Part shown: positions 1-13,700 of the stretch, piece after piece | Layout: each line of letters starts with the position of its first letter | How positions within the stretch are numbered: the stretch's first letter is position 1 | Program-made: the position numbers and the translations under genes | Source: Conchocele bisecta | Taxonomy: Eukaryota; Mollusca; Bivalvia; Lucinida; Thyasiridae | Assembly: GCA_029237695.1 (NCBI GenBank) | Contig: CM055265.1 | Coordinates: 42,277,331-42,341,330, forward strand | DNA: 64,000 nucleotides | Direction of reading: 5' to 3' | Notes under the pieces: generated by a model | The model's database searches: none | Seen by the model: the letters and a program-made list of their open reading frames with translations, nothing else | What the model was told of the DNA's origin: nothing

Positions 1-16
1 TTCCCCCCCGGGGATT

Positions 17-488
17 GCCCCGTGCAGGCACCGGGGCGGGATCAACTGATCCTGAGAATAGTGCTGCAGTAGCCATTGCTTGTCGTAAAAGGCGACTAAA
101 CTGGCTTAGCGATTGGGTTCATACTTTCCGGAACCCACTATACCAGATTTGGCCCTCATGTACATTTTTGGCTTTCTTGTATGTGAGAGTCGAGTCGGGC
201 TATGCCCCATATATAAAAGTAAGATTAGCGCTAATCCTATTACTTTTAGGGGATGGGATAAATGATGCTGGTGTGGCGAGGGCCTGGCACCAGATCAGGT
301 TGTTCTAATTTCAGGACTGAATATATATTTTGATTGTAAATATTGAGTTCTGAAGTTGGGATTTACCCCCCTCGGACAGGTGGATACGGGACACGACCCC
401 GTTGACCCGTCTGCGTGTAGACTCCCTGAGGCTTGTACCTCTATGTCAGAAAAGCGGACGTTAAACCCTATTCACTCACTCACTCACT
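17..488 (+). repeat. R1 retroposon, near full length
   Basis: The copy begins GCCCCGTGCAGGCACC and ends in GTTAAACCCTATTCACT followed by an (ACTC)n-like tail. A second near-full copy is at 31258-31730 and a 5'-truncated copy at 16967-17151 has a 14-bp target-site duplication, so this is a retroposed family (SINE-like or the 3' end of a LINE). No obvious RNA polymerase III A/B boxes were seen, so its class is open. Its tail runs directly into the satellite array that follows. Confidence 0.75.
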
Positions 489-2990
489 CCCCCCCGGGGA
501 AGAATTTCCTAGGAAATTCTCCCCCCCCCCACGGGGGGGAATATTTTCAGGCTCGACTCTAGGAAATTCTCCCCCCCCCACCCTGGAAATTCTCCCCCCA
601 CCCAAAAGTTTGTGTTTGAATGCTACAAAGCAGAATTATTTCCCACCAAACATGTGCACATAGGCACAATGTATGTCATTTGGTAGTATAAGAAAGGGGA
701 ACATAAAAAATCACCTCCCTCACACCCCAGCCCAATCTACCATATGCATAGTGTAAGTCCCTTGATAGACAAGAATATCACAAGATTGGGGGAAGATTTC
801 TGATCAAGTGAAAATGTTTGTGTAGAACAGTTAGCATGTGACGCATATTGGCAGGGTGGGGGGGGAGAGGGGGGGGGGGATTTTCCTAGGAAATTCCCCC
901 CCCCCAACCATCTACCATATGCATAGCGGATGTGAATGCCTCTTTGTAGACAAGAATAGCCCCCCCCCCCCTCCCTCATGATGAAATAATGTATGTTGGT
1001 GTAGAGCAGATAGCATTTGGCATGTATTGAGGGAGGGGGGAGATTTTCCTAGGACATATCCCCCCCAACCATCTACCATATGCATAGCGGATGTGAATGT
1101 CTCTTTGTAGACAAGAATACCCCCCCACCCTCATGATGAAATAATGTATGTTGGTGTAGAACAGATAGCATTTGGCATGTATTGAAGGAGGGGGGGGGGG
1201 AGATTTTCCTAGGAAATATTCCCCCCCAACCAACTACCATATGCAAAGCGGATGTGGATGTCTCTTTGTAGACAAGAATAACCCACGATTGGGGGAGTAT
1301 TTCTGATGAAATAATGTATGTTGGTGTAGAACAGATAGCATTTGGCATGTATTAAGGGAGGGGGGTGGGGGGGGGAGATTTTCCTAGGAAATATCCCCCC
1401 CCCAACCATCTACCATATGCATAGCGGATGTGAATGTCTCTGTGTAGACAAGAATAACCCACGATTGGGGGAGTATTTCTGATGAAATAATGTATGTGGG
1501 TATAGAACAGATAGCATTTGGCATGTATTGAGGGGGGGGGGGGGGGTTTGTTTCCTAGGAAATATCCCCCACCAACCAATACCATATGCATAGCGGATGT
1601 CTCTTTGTAGACAAGAATAACCCACGATTGGGGGAGTATTTCTGATGAAATAATGTATGTTGGTGTAGAACAGATAGCATGTGGTATGTATTGGTGGGGG
1701 TGGGGGGAGATTTTCCTAGGAAAATCCCCCCCCCCCCCTCAATACATGCCAAATGCTATCTGTTCTACACCAACATACATTATTTCATCATGAGGGAGGG
1801 GGGTTATTCTTCTCTACAAAGAGACATTCACATCCGCTATGCATATGGTAGATGGTTGGGGGGGAGATTTATCTCCCCCACCCCCACCAATACATACCAC
1901 ATGCTATCTGTTCTACACCAACATACATTTCATTTCATCAGAAATACTCCCGCAATCACCTGCTATTCTTCTCTACAAAGGGGGGGTGGGGGGGGGGGGG
2001 GGAGATCTCCTAGGAAAATCTCCGCCCATCCCCACCAATACATACCACATGCTATCTGTTCTACACCAACATACATTATTTTGTTTCATCAGAAATACTC
2101 CCCCAATCGTGGGCTATTGTCTACAAAGAGACGTCCACTTCCACTATGCATATGGTAGATGTTTGCGGGTGGGAATATTTCCTACAAAGAGACATTCACA
2201 TCCGCTATGCATATGGTAGATGGTTGGGGGGGGGGAGATTTATCTCCCCCACCCCCACCAATACATACCACATGCTATCTGTTCTACACCAACATACATT
2301 TCATTTCATCAGAAATACTCCCGCAATCACCTGCTATTCTTCTCTACAAAGGGAGGGGGGGGGAGATTTTCCTAGGAAAATCTCCCCCCACCCCCACCAA
2401 TACATACCACATGCTATCTGTTCTACACCAACATACATTATTTTGTTTCATCAGAAATACTCCCCCAATCATGCGCTATTCTTGTCTACAAAGTGACGTC
2501 CCCATCCACTATGCATATGGTAGATGGTGGCGGGGGCCTATGAAAATCTCCCCCCCCCCCTCCCTAAATACATGCCAAATGCTATCAGTTTTACACCAAC
2601 ATACATTTCATTTCATCAGAAATACTCCCCCAATCGTGGGCTATTCTTGTCTACAAAGAGACATTCACATCCGCTATGCATATGGTAGATGGTTGGTGGG
2701 GGGGGGGGGGATATTTCCTGCCCCCACCCCATCCATCCTCCACCAATACATGCCACATGCTATCTCTTAACCAACTTTCATTTCATTTCATCAGAAATAC
2801 TCCCGCAATCACCTGCTATTTTTCTCTACAAAGAGACAATCACATCCCCTTTGCATATGGTATATGGCAGTGGGGGGGGATATTTCCTAGGAAAATCTCC
2901 CCTCCCCCCCCCCACCAATACATGGCACATGCTTAAGCCTGGAAATCTTCCCCACCGGGGGGGGGGAAGATTTCCAGGGGGGGGAGATTT
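489..2990. repeat. G/C-tract satellite array, head-to-head
   Basis: Tandem units of about 160-177 bp are each bounded by a G-run, the palindrome TTTTCCTAGGAAAA and a C-run. CCTAGG occurs at 508, 885, 1048, 1208, 1383, 1554 and 1715 in one orientation, then at 2009, 2371 and 2886 with the internal unit reversed. Unit landmarks are CATATGCATAGCGGATG and TGTTGGTGTAGAACAG before 1718, and their reverse complements after it. G-runs reach 10-15 bases. Open frames through the array encode only the repeat (His/Pro/Tyr-rich peptides) and are not called as genes. Confidence 0.9.
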
Positions 2991-3009
2991 CTTGTTACAC
3001 CGGTACCTA

Positions 3010-3398
3010 TTTATATTTTACTGATACATGTAGTGACGCGCGTTGGTATCGGGCTATTTTCATATGCAAATGAGGCATGGTATTTTTTAATTATTTATGC
3101 TAATTATATGCGTCATGTGAAAAAATAATATTTTCGACAGATTATAAAGTATGATCATTGCACATCAAAAAATAAATACAGAGAATAAATAGTAATATTA
3201 ATGTCCGTTAACATTTTAAGGAAACACGGTTATCATCCCTGATATCAGTGTGGACAGTTACATCTGATATAAAATGTATAATAATGCCAATCAATATGTG
3301 GGGTAATCGTGAATGAATGTTATTTTGCCAGAAAATGTCTCAGATGGTGTCTCCGATATAAAGAACATTTTGTGCCTACTGAGTGGGCATGTACAGTA
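3010..3398 (+). repeat. Dispersed repeat, inverted partner at 49125-49487
   Basis: About 380 bases match 49125-49487 in reverse complement with small differences, for example ATAAAGAACATTTTGTGCCT near 3359, whose complement lies near 49153. The class is unknown. The flanks of the two copies differ, so this is an interspersed element and not a segmental duplication. Confidence 0.75.
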
Positions 3399-3401
3399 CG
3401 T

Positions 3402-3500
3402 TTAAACGTATTAAATCTAAAAAATAGTTAAATTTAAGTACCAAAAAGGTCACCTCAAATTGTTTTTATTTTATGAAATTCCATCAAATATTGATTTTAT
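3402..3500 (+). repeat. Fragment of the TA-flanked mariner-like MITE family
   Basis: This stretch shares TTAAATCTAAAAAATA and TGAAATTCCATCAAATATTG with the left arm of the complete copy at 30537-31064. Only one arm is present. Confidence 0.6.
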
Positions 3501-3816
3501 TTCGCCAAAAACCTAGTGCAAAACGACTGAAGGTTAACGGGAATCTGAGCGAAATGATCCAACCTTGTCTTCTTGGTATGTCAGCCAATAGTATTGACCA
3601 AAGTAATCTGTTTCCACCCCTTTCATTCAGAAAACGTGGGTTTTACTTTAGTTTTACCCTAAATGAGTCAGATTTTGGCTACATTATTTCACTAGCTCCC
3701 CGGACTAGCAAGCTAGTGGGATTTGGTAGACAAAGCTGATTTTACTGCATTGTACCGCTAATTTCGAGCCTTAATAAACAAATGGTGTCTGTAGAAAGAC
3801 CTCATTTTTATGGTGC

Positions 3817-4425
3817 CCGCTTATGGACAGTGCGATATAGTTGGCACGTTGGCGTATGTACGTACATGTATGTGCGTCTGGGTTAAAGTTTTTGGTTTTT
3901 ATTTTTGGTTAATGTTTTTCGGTGTACTATTAAAGCTACATAGTTAGAATGAAACTTTCATGATCATTTCCTTCCAGATCTGTTGTGATACCCAACAAAC
4001 ACTAGTCCAGTTCTTTTCATTAACTCTTTATTTACATGCTAGCGGCAAAAATATCCGCCAAACGAATTAGGAGTATATGTTTTATTTCTCTCTGTTAATA
4101 TGTCTTGGAATTTCATTAGAATTGAATCCTCAGGACTCAATTATAATGAAATTCCAAGACATATTCATGATATTTACAAGGAGAAATAAAAGAAAATATG
4201 ATGAATTTTTGTCCGCTAGTTTTTAACTATTTATAGCCCACAAGTTTCCCAGCATGCAAAGAGTTAATATTGATTTTCAGGAATTATTTTGATTTTCTGG
4301 AAATTTCAGTATTTTTGTCGCGCCCGCTTTTGGACAGCACGATATACCGGTAGTTGGCACATTGTCGTACGTGCATCCGGGTTAAAGTGTCTTTTTGGTT
4401 AAAGTATTTCTGTATACTATCAAAG
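3817..4425 (+). repeat. Two direct copies of a 110-bp block around a foldback
   Basis: Blocks at about 3817-3935 and 4321-4425 share GCCCGCTT.TGGACAG, CGATATA, TTGGCAC and GGGTTAAAGT. The foldback at 4020-4267 sits between them. Related text recurs at 13320-13385 and 40160-40300 (GGGCTCGACA.TGCGGG, GCGGCCATCTGG), so this belongs to a dispersed, unclassified element. Confidence 0.5.
4020..4267. mobile_element. TTAA-flanked foldback element (CTCTTTGCATGC type)
   Basis: TTAA lies at both ends, with inverted termini CTCTTT...ATGCT and AGCATGCAAAGAG. The core is a long hairpin (TCATTAGAATTGA/CTCAATTATAATGA region, arms about 100 bp). A second copy is at 11166-11413. TTAA target sites and short terminal repeats resemble piggyBac-derived MITEs. 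There is no coding capacity. Confidence 0.75.
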
Positions 4426-4626
4426 CCTCGACGGACGTGACATGCAGGCCGCGGCCATCTCGTTTTTTACAGAGACAAAAAAAGAAATCTGCCAATTTCA
4501 AGAATATGTTGGTCATTTTCAGCGAGTAAGTTCAATTCCTGTTAATGAATGCACTGACATCCACAAAATGCCCAGGATTAGAGAGGGTCCACTGTATCAC
4601 CAGTACTGGCTACATTTGTTTTTCAG

Positions 4627-4761
4627 AATTGAGAGCTATTCCTGCAAGATGGCGGGCAATGATAAGAAGCTGTTCAAGTCGTTGAACAACTCGGGTGGCA
4701 AGTCGTCCGACTTACTGGCGTTGTCTCCACCACAGAGCGCCATGTCACTGAGTCCCAGCAA
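4627..4761 (+). CDS. MAF1: MAF1 exon, [10 protein letters not shown] segment
   Basis: The acceptor is TTGTTTTTCAG just before 4627 and the donor is AA|GTACGTG at 4762. The exon is 135 bases: one base completing an Arg codon, 44 codons, then two bases (AA) carried to the next exon. It encodes [12 protein letters not shown], a Ser/Asn-rich linker and [13 protein letters not shown], matching the phosphorylated, poorly conserved linker of MAF1 proteins. A CWG-B MITE starts 21 bases past the exon end. Confidence 0.92.
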
Positions 4762-7700
4762 GTACGTGTGCAAACTGGGTACCAGGGGGCCGTTTCGCTA
4801 AATTTTGTGTGACTAAAGTGCAAAATTAGGATCGTCTGGAGATTTTAATGAAAGGTCCCGATTTACATTTATTGAACATAATAAATGTAAATCCTGTAAT
4901 TGTTTATGTGAAATTTACAGACTGTCATAATTTTGCAAACATTTTAGTCATGTGAAGTTTAGTTAAACGGCCCCCAGGATCACTGGGCTACAGGGTTTTC
5001 AAAAGCATTTTAACCCCTAACATTTGATTTTGCTGGAATTTGCAGCAAGGGGGTCAAAGCTGCTATATAAAACATACTAAATTTGTATTTTACTGAACCC
5101 TTTTCACTTGAAAAGCCTGCTATAGTGGCGTTTTCAAACAGTGCAGATCCAGGTGAGCCGTCTCATCAGGATCTGCACTTTTTGCAAGTAATTTTCATAT
5201 TTTTTAGAGCAAAAATACCACCTTTTCATAAATGGACTAGTCTGAAAAGCATTTTGTGACAGTTGGATTTGTTGCAAAATTAACGTATCAAAATCCGTTC
5301 CAGGGGCCCGTTTCACTAAACTTTGTACAACTAAAATGTTCGTAAGTGCAAATTTAAGATCGTCTGGAAATTTAAATTGATGGCTTTACATTTATTGAAC
5401 ATATGCAGCCTATGCTCAATAAATGTAAATCCAATGATTGTTTACAAGAAAACATTGTTAATGTGAAATTTACAGACTATCATAATTTTGCACTTACAAA
5501 CATTTTAGTCATACAAAGTTTTGTGAAACGGCCCCCAGTGAAACGACCATTTTGACCCCCAATTTCTGGGGGCTATTGAAAACCGAGCAGTTAGTATCAT
5601 TGGTCTACCAGTTGATAAATGTTACCTTATAATCAATATATCTGCCAGTGTAGCCCCAGGTCGGCCCGCGCATCCGCACAATCTGCTACACTGGTCAGGG
5701 TTGGCCGGGAAATACCGGGGGCGGGAATTCCCGGCGGGAAATACTCCCCAAAGTGGGAAATACCGGGAAATACCGGGAAATATGAATTTTGATGTTATTA
5801 TTTGATAATTAAAGTTATTTAAATTAAGTTTTAAGCTCAGTAATAGTTAATTAAACAATCAACAACTTAATAATTAGATATAGGGGTTAATTACAATGTA
5901 TAGATCTGTTTCATTCCCAACTAGGGGTACTCATCAGGTGGAATATTTGGCAACCATGACATTTATATTTTGGTTATATTATTTTTTTGTAAATTACTTC
6001 ACTTTTTAGGAAGCATCCGAGTGTCTGCTAGATAAAATTCACAAGGATAACGTCATCATGATCAGACTATGTTAGACAACAGGCTGTTAATTGTCAACCT
6101 TCTTCCACACTAATACATGTATTCGGTATCAAGAAATGATAATAAATGATCTTAGCATGCAAGATGTGCATACACAGTCTCTTACAAGTCTTATATGACT
6201 GACAAGTACTGTTGTTTTATGCTTTGCATTTGTATTACTTATTTGCATTATTATTACGACATTTATTTAACGTGAAGACTGGGCCACGATGGTACGTATG
6301 AGATACAGTACCTAAAATCGTTAAAATTAGCCAAAAGCCTACTTATTTGCATGTACATTGATGAGACTTTAATATACTTTAATAAACCATCAGACTATGA
6401 CAACAGGCTGTTAAGTCAGCCTTCTCTCACACCTTTTGTGTCATACTGTATAATAAGAACCCAGGTGGTCTGTATATGGTCATGTCAAGTTGTAAAACAA
6501 TTACACTTCCACTGTACATGGATTATCCGTTATCAACAGGGATTTTCTCAAAATTCCAAAAGCAGCTTTTATTAGTGGCAGGTTACTATAGTAATGAGGG
6601 GTGTTCTCATATACAATAAAATAGACAGTTGGCAAATACTTAACATAGACTTGTAAATAGGAAAATTGTCTAGAAAATAATGATGTTTTTTTTCTCTAAA
6701 TAAACTTATTATTTCTTTTTTTATTGCAGAATGTTTTACCTGTAGGCTTATCAGTCTACACAGATATAAACCATAGTAGATATAGGGGAATATAGAGACT
6801 CATCTTGACATTTTGGAATGAAAAAGACCACCAAGATTCATATTTCCCGGTATTTCCCAGTATTTCCCGGTATTTCCCAGTATTTCCCGGTATTTCCCGC
6901 CGTCCTGGGAAATACTCTTATTTCCCGGGAAATTGCCAACCCTGACACTGGTCGCCAATCAATCTGGGCCCGGTTGTTCAAAACATCTGTTAGCTTAACG
7001 GACTGTTAAATCCTTAACTGAATGGTTAAAATCTCTGTTTTAACAGAGATTTTAACCATTCAGTTAAGGATTTAACAGTCAGTTAAGGATTTAACAGTCC
7101 ATTAAGCTAACTGCTGTTTTGAACAACCGGGCCCTGATGTCTTTATGCTCCTGAATAACCGGTTTGTTTATGCCAAACTCAGACAGTGTGCATACATACG
7201 TGGCTGTGACTGGAGAAATGGGGCCTATGGAATTTGTGGCCAGTGCGGCCCCTGGCCAAATAGTACACCACTGTAACCTGATAATGAAGGTGGACAGATT
7301 AGCTCAGTAGGTAGAGCATCGGACTATAATTCCAGCACAAAAATATTTACACAATTCCCTAACATTTGATTGGCCCGTAGCGAGTCTCTGTCCAAAATTT
7401 ATATCGCAGTAAACTCCCACGCCGAACTACTTTCCATAACCGTCGGGCGCAGTTAAAATAATTCTTAAGAAAACGGAAAATAAACACATTTTCTTGATGA
7501 ATTTATTTCAAATGTTGGAATTATAAGGAATGAATGGCCTTTTTGTGGAATTTATCGGGGATATAAACTTGAAAAAGTCGCGGGAATACTGGACGAGGCC
7601 TTAAAAAAATTACAATTTTCGAAAAAAAAAAAAAATCGAAAATTGTAATTTTTTATCGCTTTGTCCAGTATTCCTGCGACTTTTCCAAGTTCATACCCCG

Positions 7701-10700
7701 ATAAATTCCACAAAAAGGCCATTCATTCCTATAATGAACCGGGAGACCCCGGGTTCGATTCCCACGTCGACTGCTGCGACATGTCGGCATGTCCTTGGGC
7801 AAGACAATATCGGATGGGGACTTAAATAGGCGGTCCCGACATGCAAGGTCATCGAGCCAGTGCCGTCGTTAAATCAACGCATTTACATTTTATTTACTTT
7901 ACAAAACCAGTAGCCTATTTCATCAACATTGCAAAGTATACTTTAGTAGCAAAGTATACTTTGAGGGAGAAATTTTCTTTTTTTTTTTAAATTTATTAAT
8001 TTTTATTATACTGAATTTATTACATTATCACAGCCATTTAATGGCTGTGATAATGTAATAAATTCAGTATAATAATTCTGCATACTTTTAATCATGAAAT
8101 ATATGCAGTTGTTAGTTCTATATGAAATAATGCATTTCAGGAAAAATAAATGATTGCTCCCTCAAAGTATACTTTGCTAGTAAAGTATACTTTGTAATGT
8201 TGATGAAATAGGCTACTGAGCTCCAGATAAATATTTGAGTGATTGCATTTTTGACTCCTCACAATGAAACGTGAAGCGTTTTTGGCCATGTTCATGCATA
8301 AAGCAAATGGCGTAAATGAAATCATACATAAAACAAATGGCATATGTGCAATTGGTGTAGATTAAAAGCAAATGGTTTAAATTGGCATGCGTATTATACA
8401 TGTACATGTACATGTACTTGTGACCGTTAATAAGAATAAATATGAGTAATACATGTATATAGAACTGTAGGTAGTCCGACCCAATTTGTCTCCTTGTGCC
8501 TTTATAGAATAATAATACAGGCCCGAATTTTTTGAAATAATTGTGATTTTTAAAAGTCTGGAAATTCAAAGTGGCAATAAAATGCAGAAACTGTTTCGTC
8601 ATTTTAGAAAACAATAGCCAACTTTCAAGTTGCTTTTCTATTTATCCTAATTGTTCGCTGTGCTCATGGCGGTACACTGTATGTAGAATATGTTATGAGG
8701 TCGTTGAACTTCTGTTAACCCTTTCCCTGTTTTGCGATATTTCGACTCTTCCAAATCGAAAACATCTGAATCAAATGCTGGGTCAAATGATGGTTAAAAA
8801 ATATCTGATAGAGTAGAAAACATTGTGGGAAAAGGAGAAATTGCTTGTTACAAGCAATTTCTCCTTTTCCCACAATGTTTTCTATCAGCTAGCTATAGCT
8901 GGAAAGGGTTAAACACTTAACCAATCCATCAATACCATAAAGCCATGATCTGCAAACATCGTAGATCCAGACGAGCTCATACTGAGCCGCTCGTACTGAG
9001 CCGTCTCAGCAGGATCTGCAATGTTGGTCATTATTTTTAAGACTGAAAAATTTAACTTGTTTTGATTAATGTGAAAATTGAAAGGGTTTAATGTGCCAAC
9101 AAAAGCTAAAGTCATATAGAGACGGGACCAGTAGCCTATTTCACGAACATTGCAAAGTATACTTTCCTAGCAAAGTATACTTTGAGGGAGAAATTTTAAA
9201 TTTTAAGATAAATGTATTAATTTGTATTATACTGAATGTATTACATTATCACAGCCAATTTGGCTGTGATAATGTAATACATTCAGTATAATAATTCTGC
9301 ATAGTTTTAATCATCAAATATATGCAATCATTAGTTCTATATGAAATAATGCATTTCAGAAAAATCAATGATTACTCCCTCAAAGTATACTTTGCTAGAT
9401 CAGTCTACTTTGCAATGTTGATGAAATCGGCTACAGAGCTCCAGATAAGGTGCGTAATTTGGAGGTAAATTTCTTATATTTCTCCATCAAAAATGGCAAG
9501 TTGGGAGTGCTTTAGAATCGTCTCAATGAGACGATTCTAAAGGACTCCCAGCTTGCCATTTTTGATGAAGAAATAAAAAAAATTCACCCCAAGTTGGTCA
9601 AATTACGCACCTTAACTGGAGCTCTGGACGGGACCACAGTTTTAAAGTCTCATCCTACAGACCAGTGGGATGGAAATACTAACTTTTGATTAATATACCA
9701 CAAATTAGCACAACACAGTGACTAATGTCAATGCTATATAATCAGTCAATCAATCAACATTATATCTTAGGGGTTACAGTAGGAGCCTGAACGATGGTGA
9801 GGGGTACCTTTGTGACACAATTAGTACGAAGACGCTGTTCCACCTGATCTCAACGCTGAATGCATCATTCAATCCCGACTACGACTTCAGCAATGCGAAG
9901 AGTCATGAGTTTACTAAGGAGCCAAGTGCCGAGGTTTGTAAAGTTTTCTATTTTAGAGACTTTGTGTCTATGGTTGGAGAAATGAGGCATATTGGTTATG
10001 CGACCAGTGCAGCCCCATATCAGCCTACGCATCCGTGCAGTCTGATCACGGTCAACTTCTATAATCTTTGAAGGATTACTTTAATATTTCAATACATCAA
10101 ACCTGTGGACAAATGTTACACATCCATGCTGCCCGTAATATGACATTGACCTTTTGACTTTCACATTTCTATATCCCTTGAAGGATTACTTTAATATTTC
10201 TATACACCATACTTGCGCACAAATGTCACACACGCATGTTGCCCTTAATATGACCTGCACCATTTGACCTTGACAACTGTGCTTATGATTACTTATCACT
10301 TTTGGTTAATTAACTTTACCATACATGTAGTTTCTCCAATCTGCCACCGGGGACATTCGTGTGCCGACAAGCCACATTTTCTTGTTATCAGTTAATATTG
10401 TACACATACACTAATCAGTTTATTGCACTATGAGTATGAAGGTATGCATACTATGCAGTGATGGCATAATCATAAAGGTTGACAGTCTGACAGGTGACCT
10501 TGTCTTTCCTCGGGCATAAAATCTTTCTATATGACCAAGGCAATACACATGTACAGGAATTGAAGGGGTCAATGAGTGAGTGGGAAAAAGGGGACTAACT
10601 CCATAAGCGAGTTAGCCCCTTTTCCCACTGACCTCTTCAATTTTCAAGATTGCCCTGGGGAAAATTAACCCATTCCATGCTGAGGATATGCCATTCTGAT

Positions 10701-13700
10701 TGGGGCAAATCATAAATATTTTCTTTAAATGTGCTTAGAAGTATATGTCGCGACAAATGAGTGGTCAGTTGGTATGTTAAATATAGTTGGTATGTTTAAA
10801 GTTTGTGGAGTCCAAAGGACTCCTGAAACTTTAAACAGACTAAGTGTTTTTCATACTACAGTAAACGCAACTGCCCATGGTTTTATTACTTATATTTACA
10901 CTGCATTTTCGGATAGTTTTAAAGATGTAAATAACCAAATACTGCGTTAAAATTAGGAATCTTATTGTTTAATGACATTTTGTCGCAATTCATGGAACAC
11001 CGACATTGCCGGTCAATAGCGTGACGTTATTGACGACGATGCACGTCACGTATTTTAATTACGTCAAAAACTATAACGAATCAATGTCGCGCGACGTCAC
11101 GCGGGGCTAAAGTAGTTTACTGGGATATAAATGCAATACGTTGAATGGGCGTTTCCATTATTAATTTAACTCTTTGCATGCTAGTGGCGAAAATAACTGC
11201 CAAACGAATTAGGAGTACCGTATATGTTTTATTTCTCTCTGTAAATATGTCTTGAAATTTCATTAGAATCGAGTCCTCAGGACTCGATTCTAATGAAATT
11301 CCAAGACATATTCATGATATTTACAGGGAGAAATAAAAGAAAATATACTGAATTTTGTCTGCTACTTTTGAACTATTTATAGCCCACACATTTCCCAGCA
11401 TGCAAAGAGTTAAGGACAGTGTAAATATTCTAGGGGTAAAGCATTGGTGTACTCGGGTTTCCTACACATTTCCTATCCTTGCCTGATAAACACTATATCA
11501 AGTTCATCAGACTCGGCTCGAAAATGGTAGAAATTCCTCGGCAGGCCTAGCAATGCCTACGCGTTTCCTAGCCTTGTCTGATAAACTGACACTAGCCTGC
11601 CATTCTCTATTTCACGCTCCAGTGGGTCCTGAATGCTGTGGACAGCCAGTTGAACCCGACGGCCAAGACGTGTTTGGCGGCCTGAAACAGAATCTGTGGG
11701 CGGCGGTGGACGATCAGATCACCCTGCGTGACTGCGACGTCTACAGCTACAATGCCGACCTCGCCAGCGACCCGTTCGGCGAGGATGGTTGTATCTGGTC
11801 CTTCAACTACTTCTTCTACAACAAGAAGTTGAAGCGCATCGTTTTCTTCTCTTGTCGGGCGGCAAGGTAGGTTACCTGTAGCCGATTTCACCAAAATTGC
11901 TAAGCATGCTTATCTAGCTAAGCATACTTTGAGGGAGTAATCATTTATTATTCCCTAAATGCATTATTTCATATAGAACTAACGACTGCATGTATTTTGT
12001 GGTTAAAAGTATGGAGAATCGTTTACTAAATTTAATTACTAAAATAATAATTCCTCACAATAACACTTTATGCAATTACATCCGACATCTGAACGTTTCA
12101 ACTACTAGTTGTAATATTATGATCCAAAAGTGAAAATGTCCGAATTTATTGATTCTGAAAAATGTGAAATTCAGTAAAATCAAGTGAACTATAGGCCATA
12201 AAAAAAGTTCTTTGTTTCTCAGATATCGCCTCGTCAGAAAAATCACTGCTTGTCAAGCATTTTATCGTCATGGATAAATAAAATCATACTGTAAATTCAC
12301 CACATGATCAATCAAAAACACTACCATGCAAAAATATGTTAAGTCCAATCATGTCTGATAAAATTCTGGTGATATTTCACGTCTAAAGAGGTTTATAGAA
12401 CATACATGTACATGCATCTGGCGAAAAAATCAGAGACAAACATCTCAAACAAAATAGATATATTAAAAATATATGCCCTCTCGCATCATATTCCGCAAAT
12501 CCCGTGTCTGAGTCACATTGAATTGATACTTCATATGCTTATTAGTCATCATCTGTATATTCATGCTGTATCCGACTCATGCGGCCCCTGTGCCCAAGGT
12601 CAAAGTCAAATGATAGCTACTATCTCTGTAACCGTAGGTCAGATTTGCTTGAAACTTTCTATGCTTATTGGTCATCAACCATATATTCATTCTGTGTGTG
12701 TCCCACTCATGCGGCCCCTGTCCCCCAATGTCAATGTCAATTGACTTAGAATTTTGTGTTAATGTTTTTGTCAAATTTGCATTAAACTCTTCACATACCT
12801 ACTATCTCTGTAACCGTAAGTCAGATTTACTTGAAACTTTGTATGCTTATTGGTCATCAACCATATATTCATTATGTGTCCCACTCATGCGGCCCCTGTG
12901 CCCCAAGGTCAAGGTCAAATGATGTAGAAGTTTGCTTTATTATAAAATCTGTGTTAAAGTTTTTACGTACCTTATATCTCCACAATCGTTACTCCAATTT
13001 ACTTCAAGCTTCCAATACTTCCTTTTCATCATCCATATTTTCATTCTATAGCCTGCCCACATGGTCCACATGCCCCAAGATCAAGTTCAAAATGAGTTTG
13101 AAATTTGTGTTAAACTTTGTGTATACCTTATATCTCCCCAACACTACTCTGATTTACTTCAAACTCAAATAATTCTTTATTATCATCCATATTTTTATTT
13201 GATAGCCCACCCATGTGGCCCACATGCCGAAGATCAAGGTCAAATGACTTTAAAATTTGTCTTAAAGCTTTTACATTCCTTTATATCTCCACAACCCTTA
13301 ATTCAAACTTCAAATAAATACACTCTGAGACCATCAAATGCCTCGGTGGGCTCGACATGCGGGCCGCGGCCATCTGGTTTTATGGCCTAATGTCAAATTC
13401 TAAGCACCAGAACATTTATGTGTAGTGTATGTACTGAAATTTAGGATACTTTGTATTTCAGCATTAACCCCTATTCGGACTCTGGGATTGGCCAAGATAT
13501 TTTCATGGACGACTCGGGTGAACTGATCTTTGACAGGTGAGCTCAGTTAGACCATATCTGGCTGTGACTGGAGAAATGGGACATACGGCATTTGTGATCA
13601 GTGTAGCTCCTGATCAAATAGCACAGTCCTGTAGCTTAACCCTTACAATGCTGAATTAATTTGTGTCGTCTGCTGAATATTTTTTATTTTCCATTTTTCT

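Noticed and set aside
1679..2770. Long open frames through the G/C satellite, up to about 200 codons
   Set aside because: They repeat the same His/Tyr/Pro-rich peptide with each unit, occur in several frames and both strands, and depend on homopolymer length.
7291..7763. A tRNA gene with intron
   Set aside because: Box A and B are present, but the intervening 430 bases are a mobile foldback, and a SINE body follows with another copy elsewhere.
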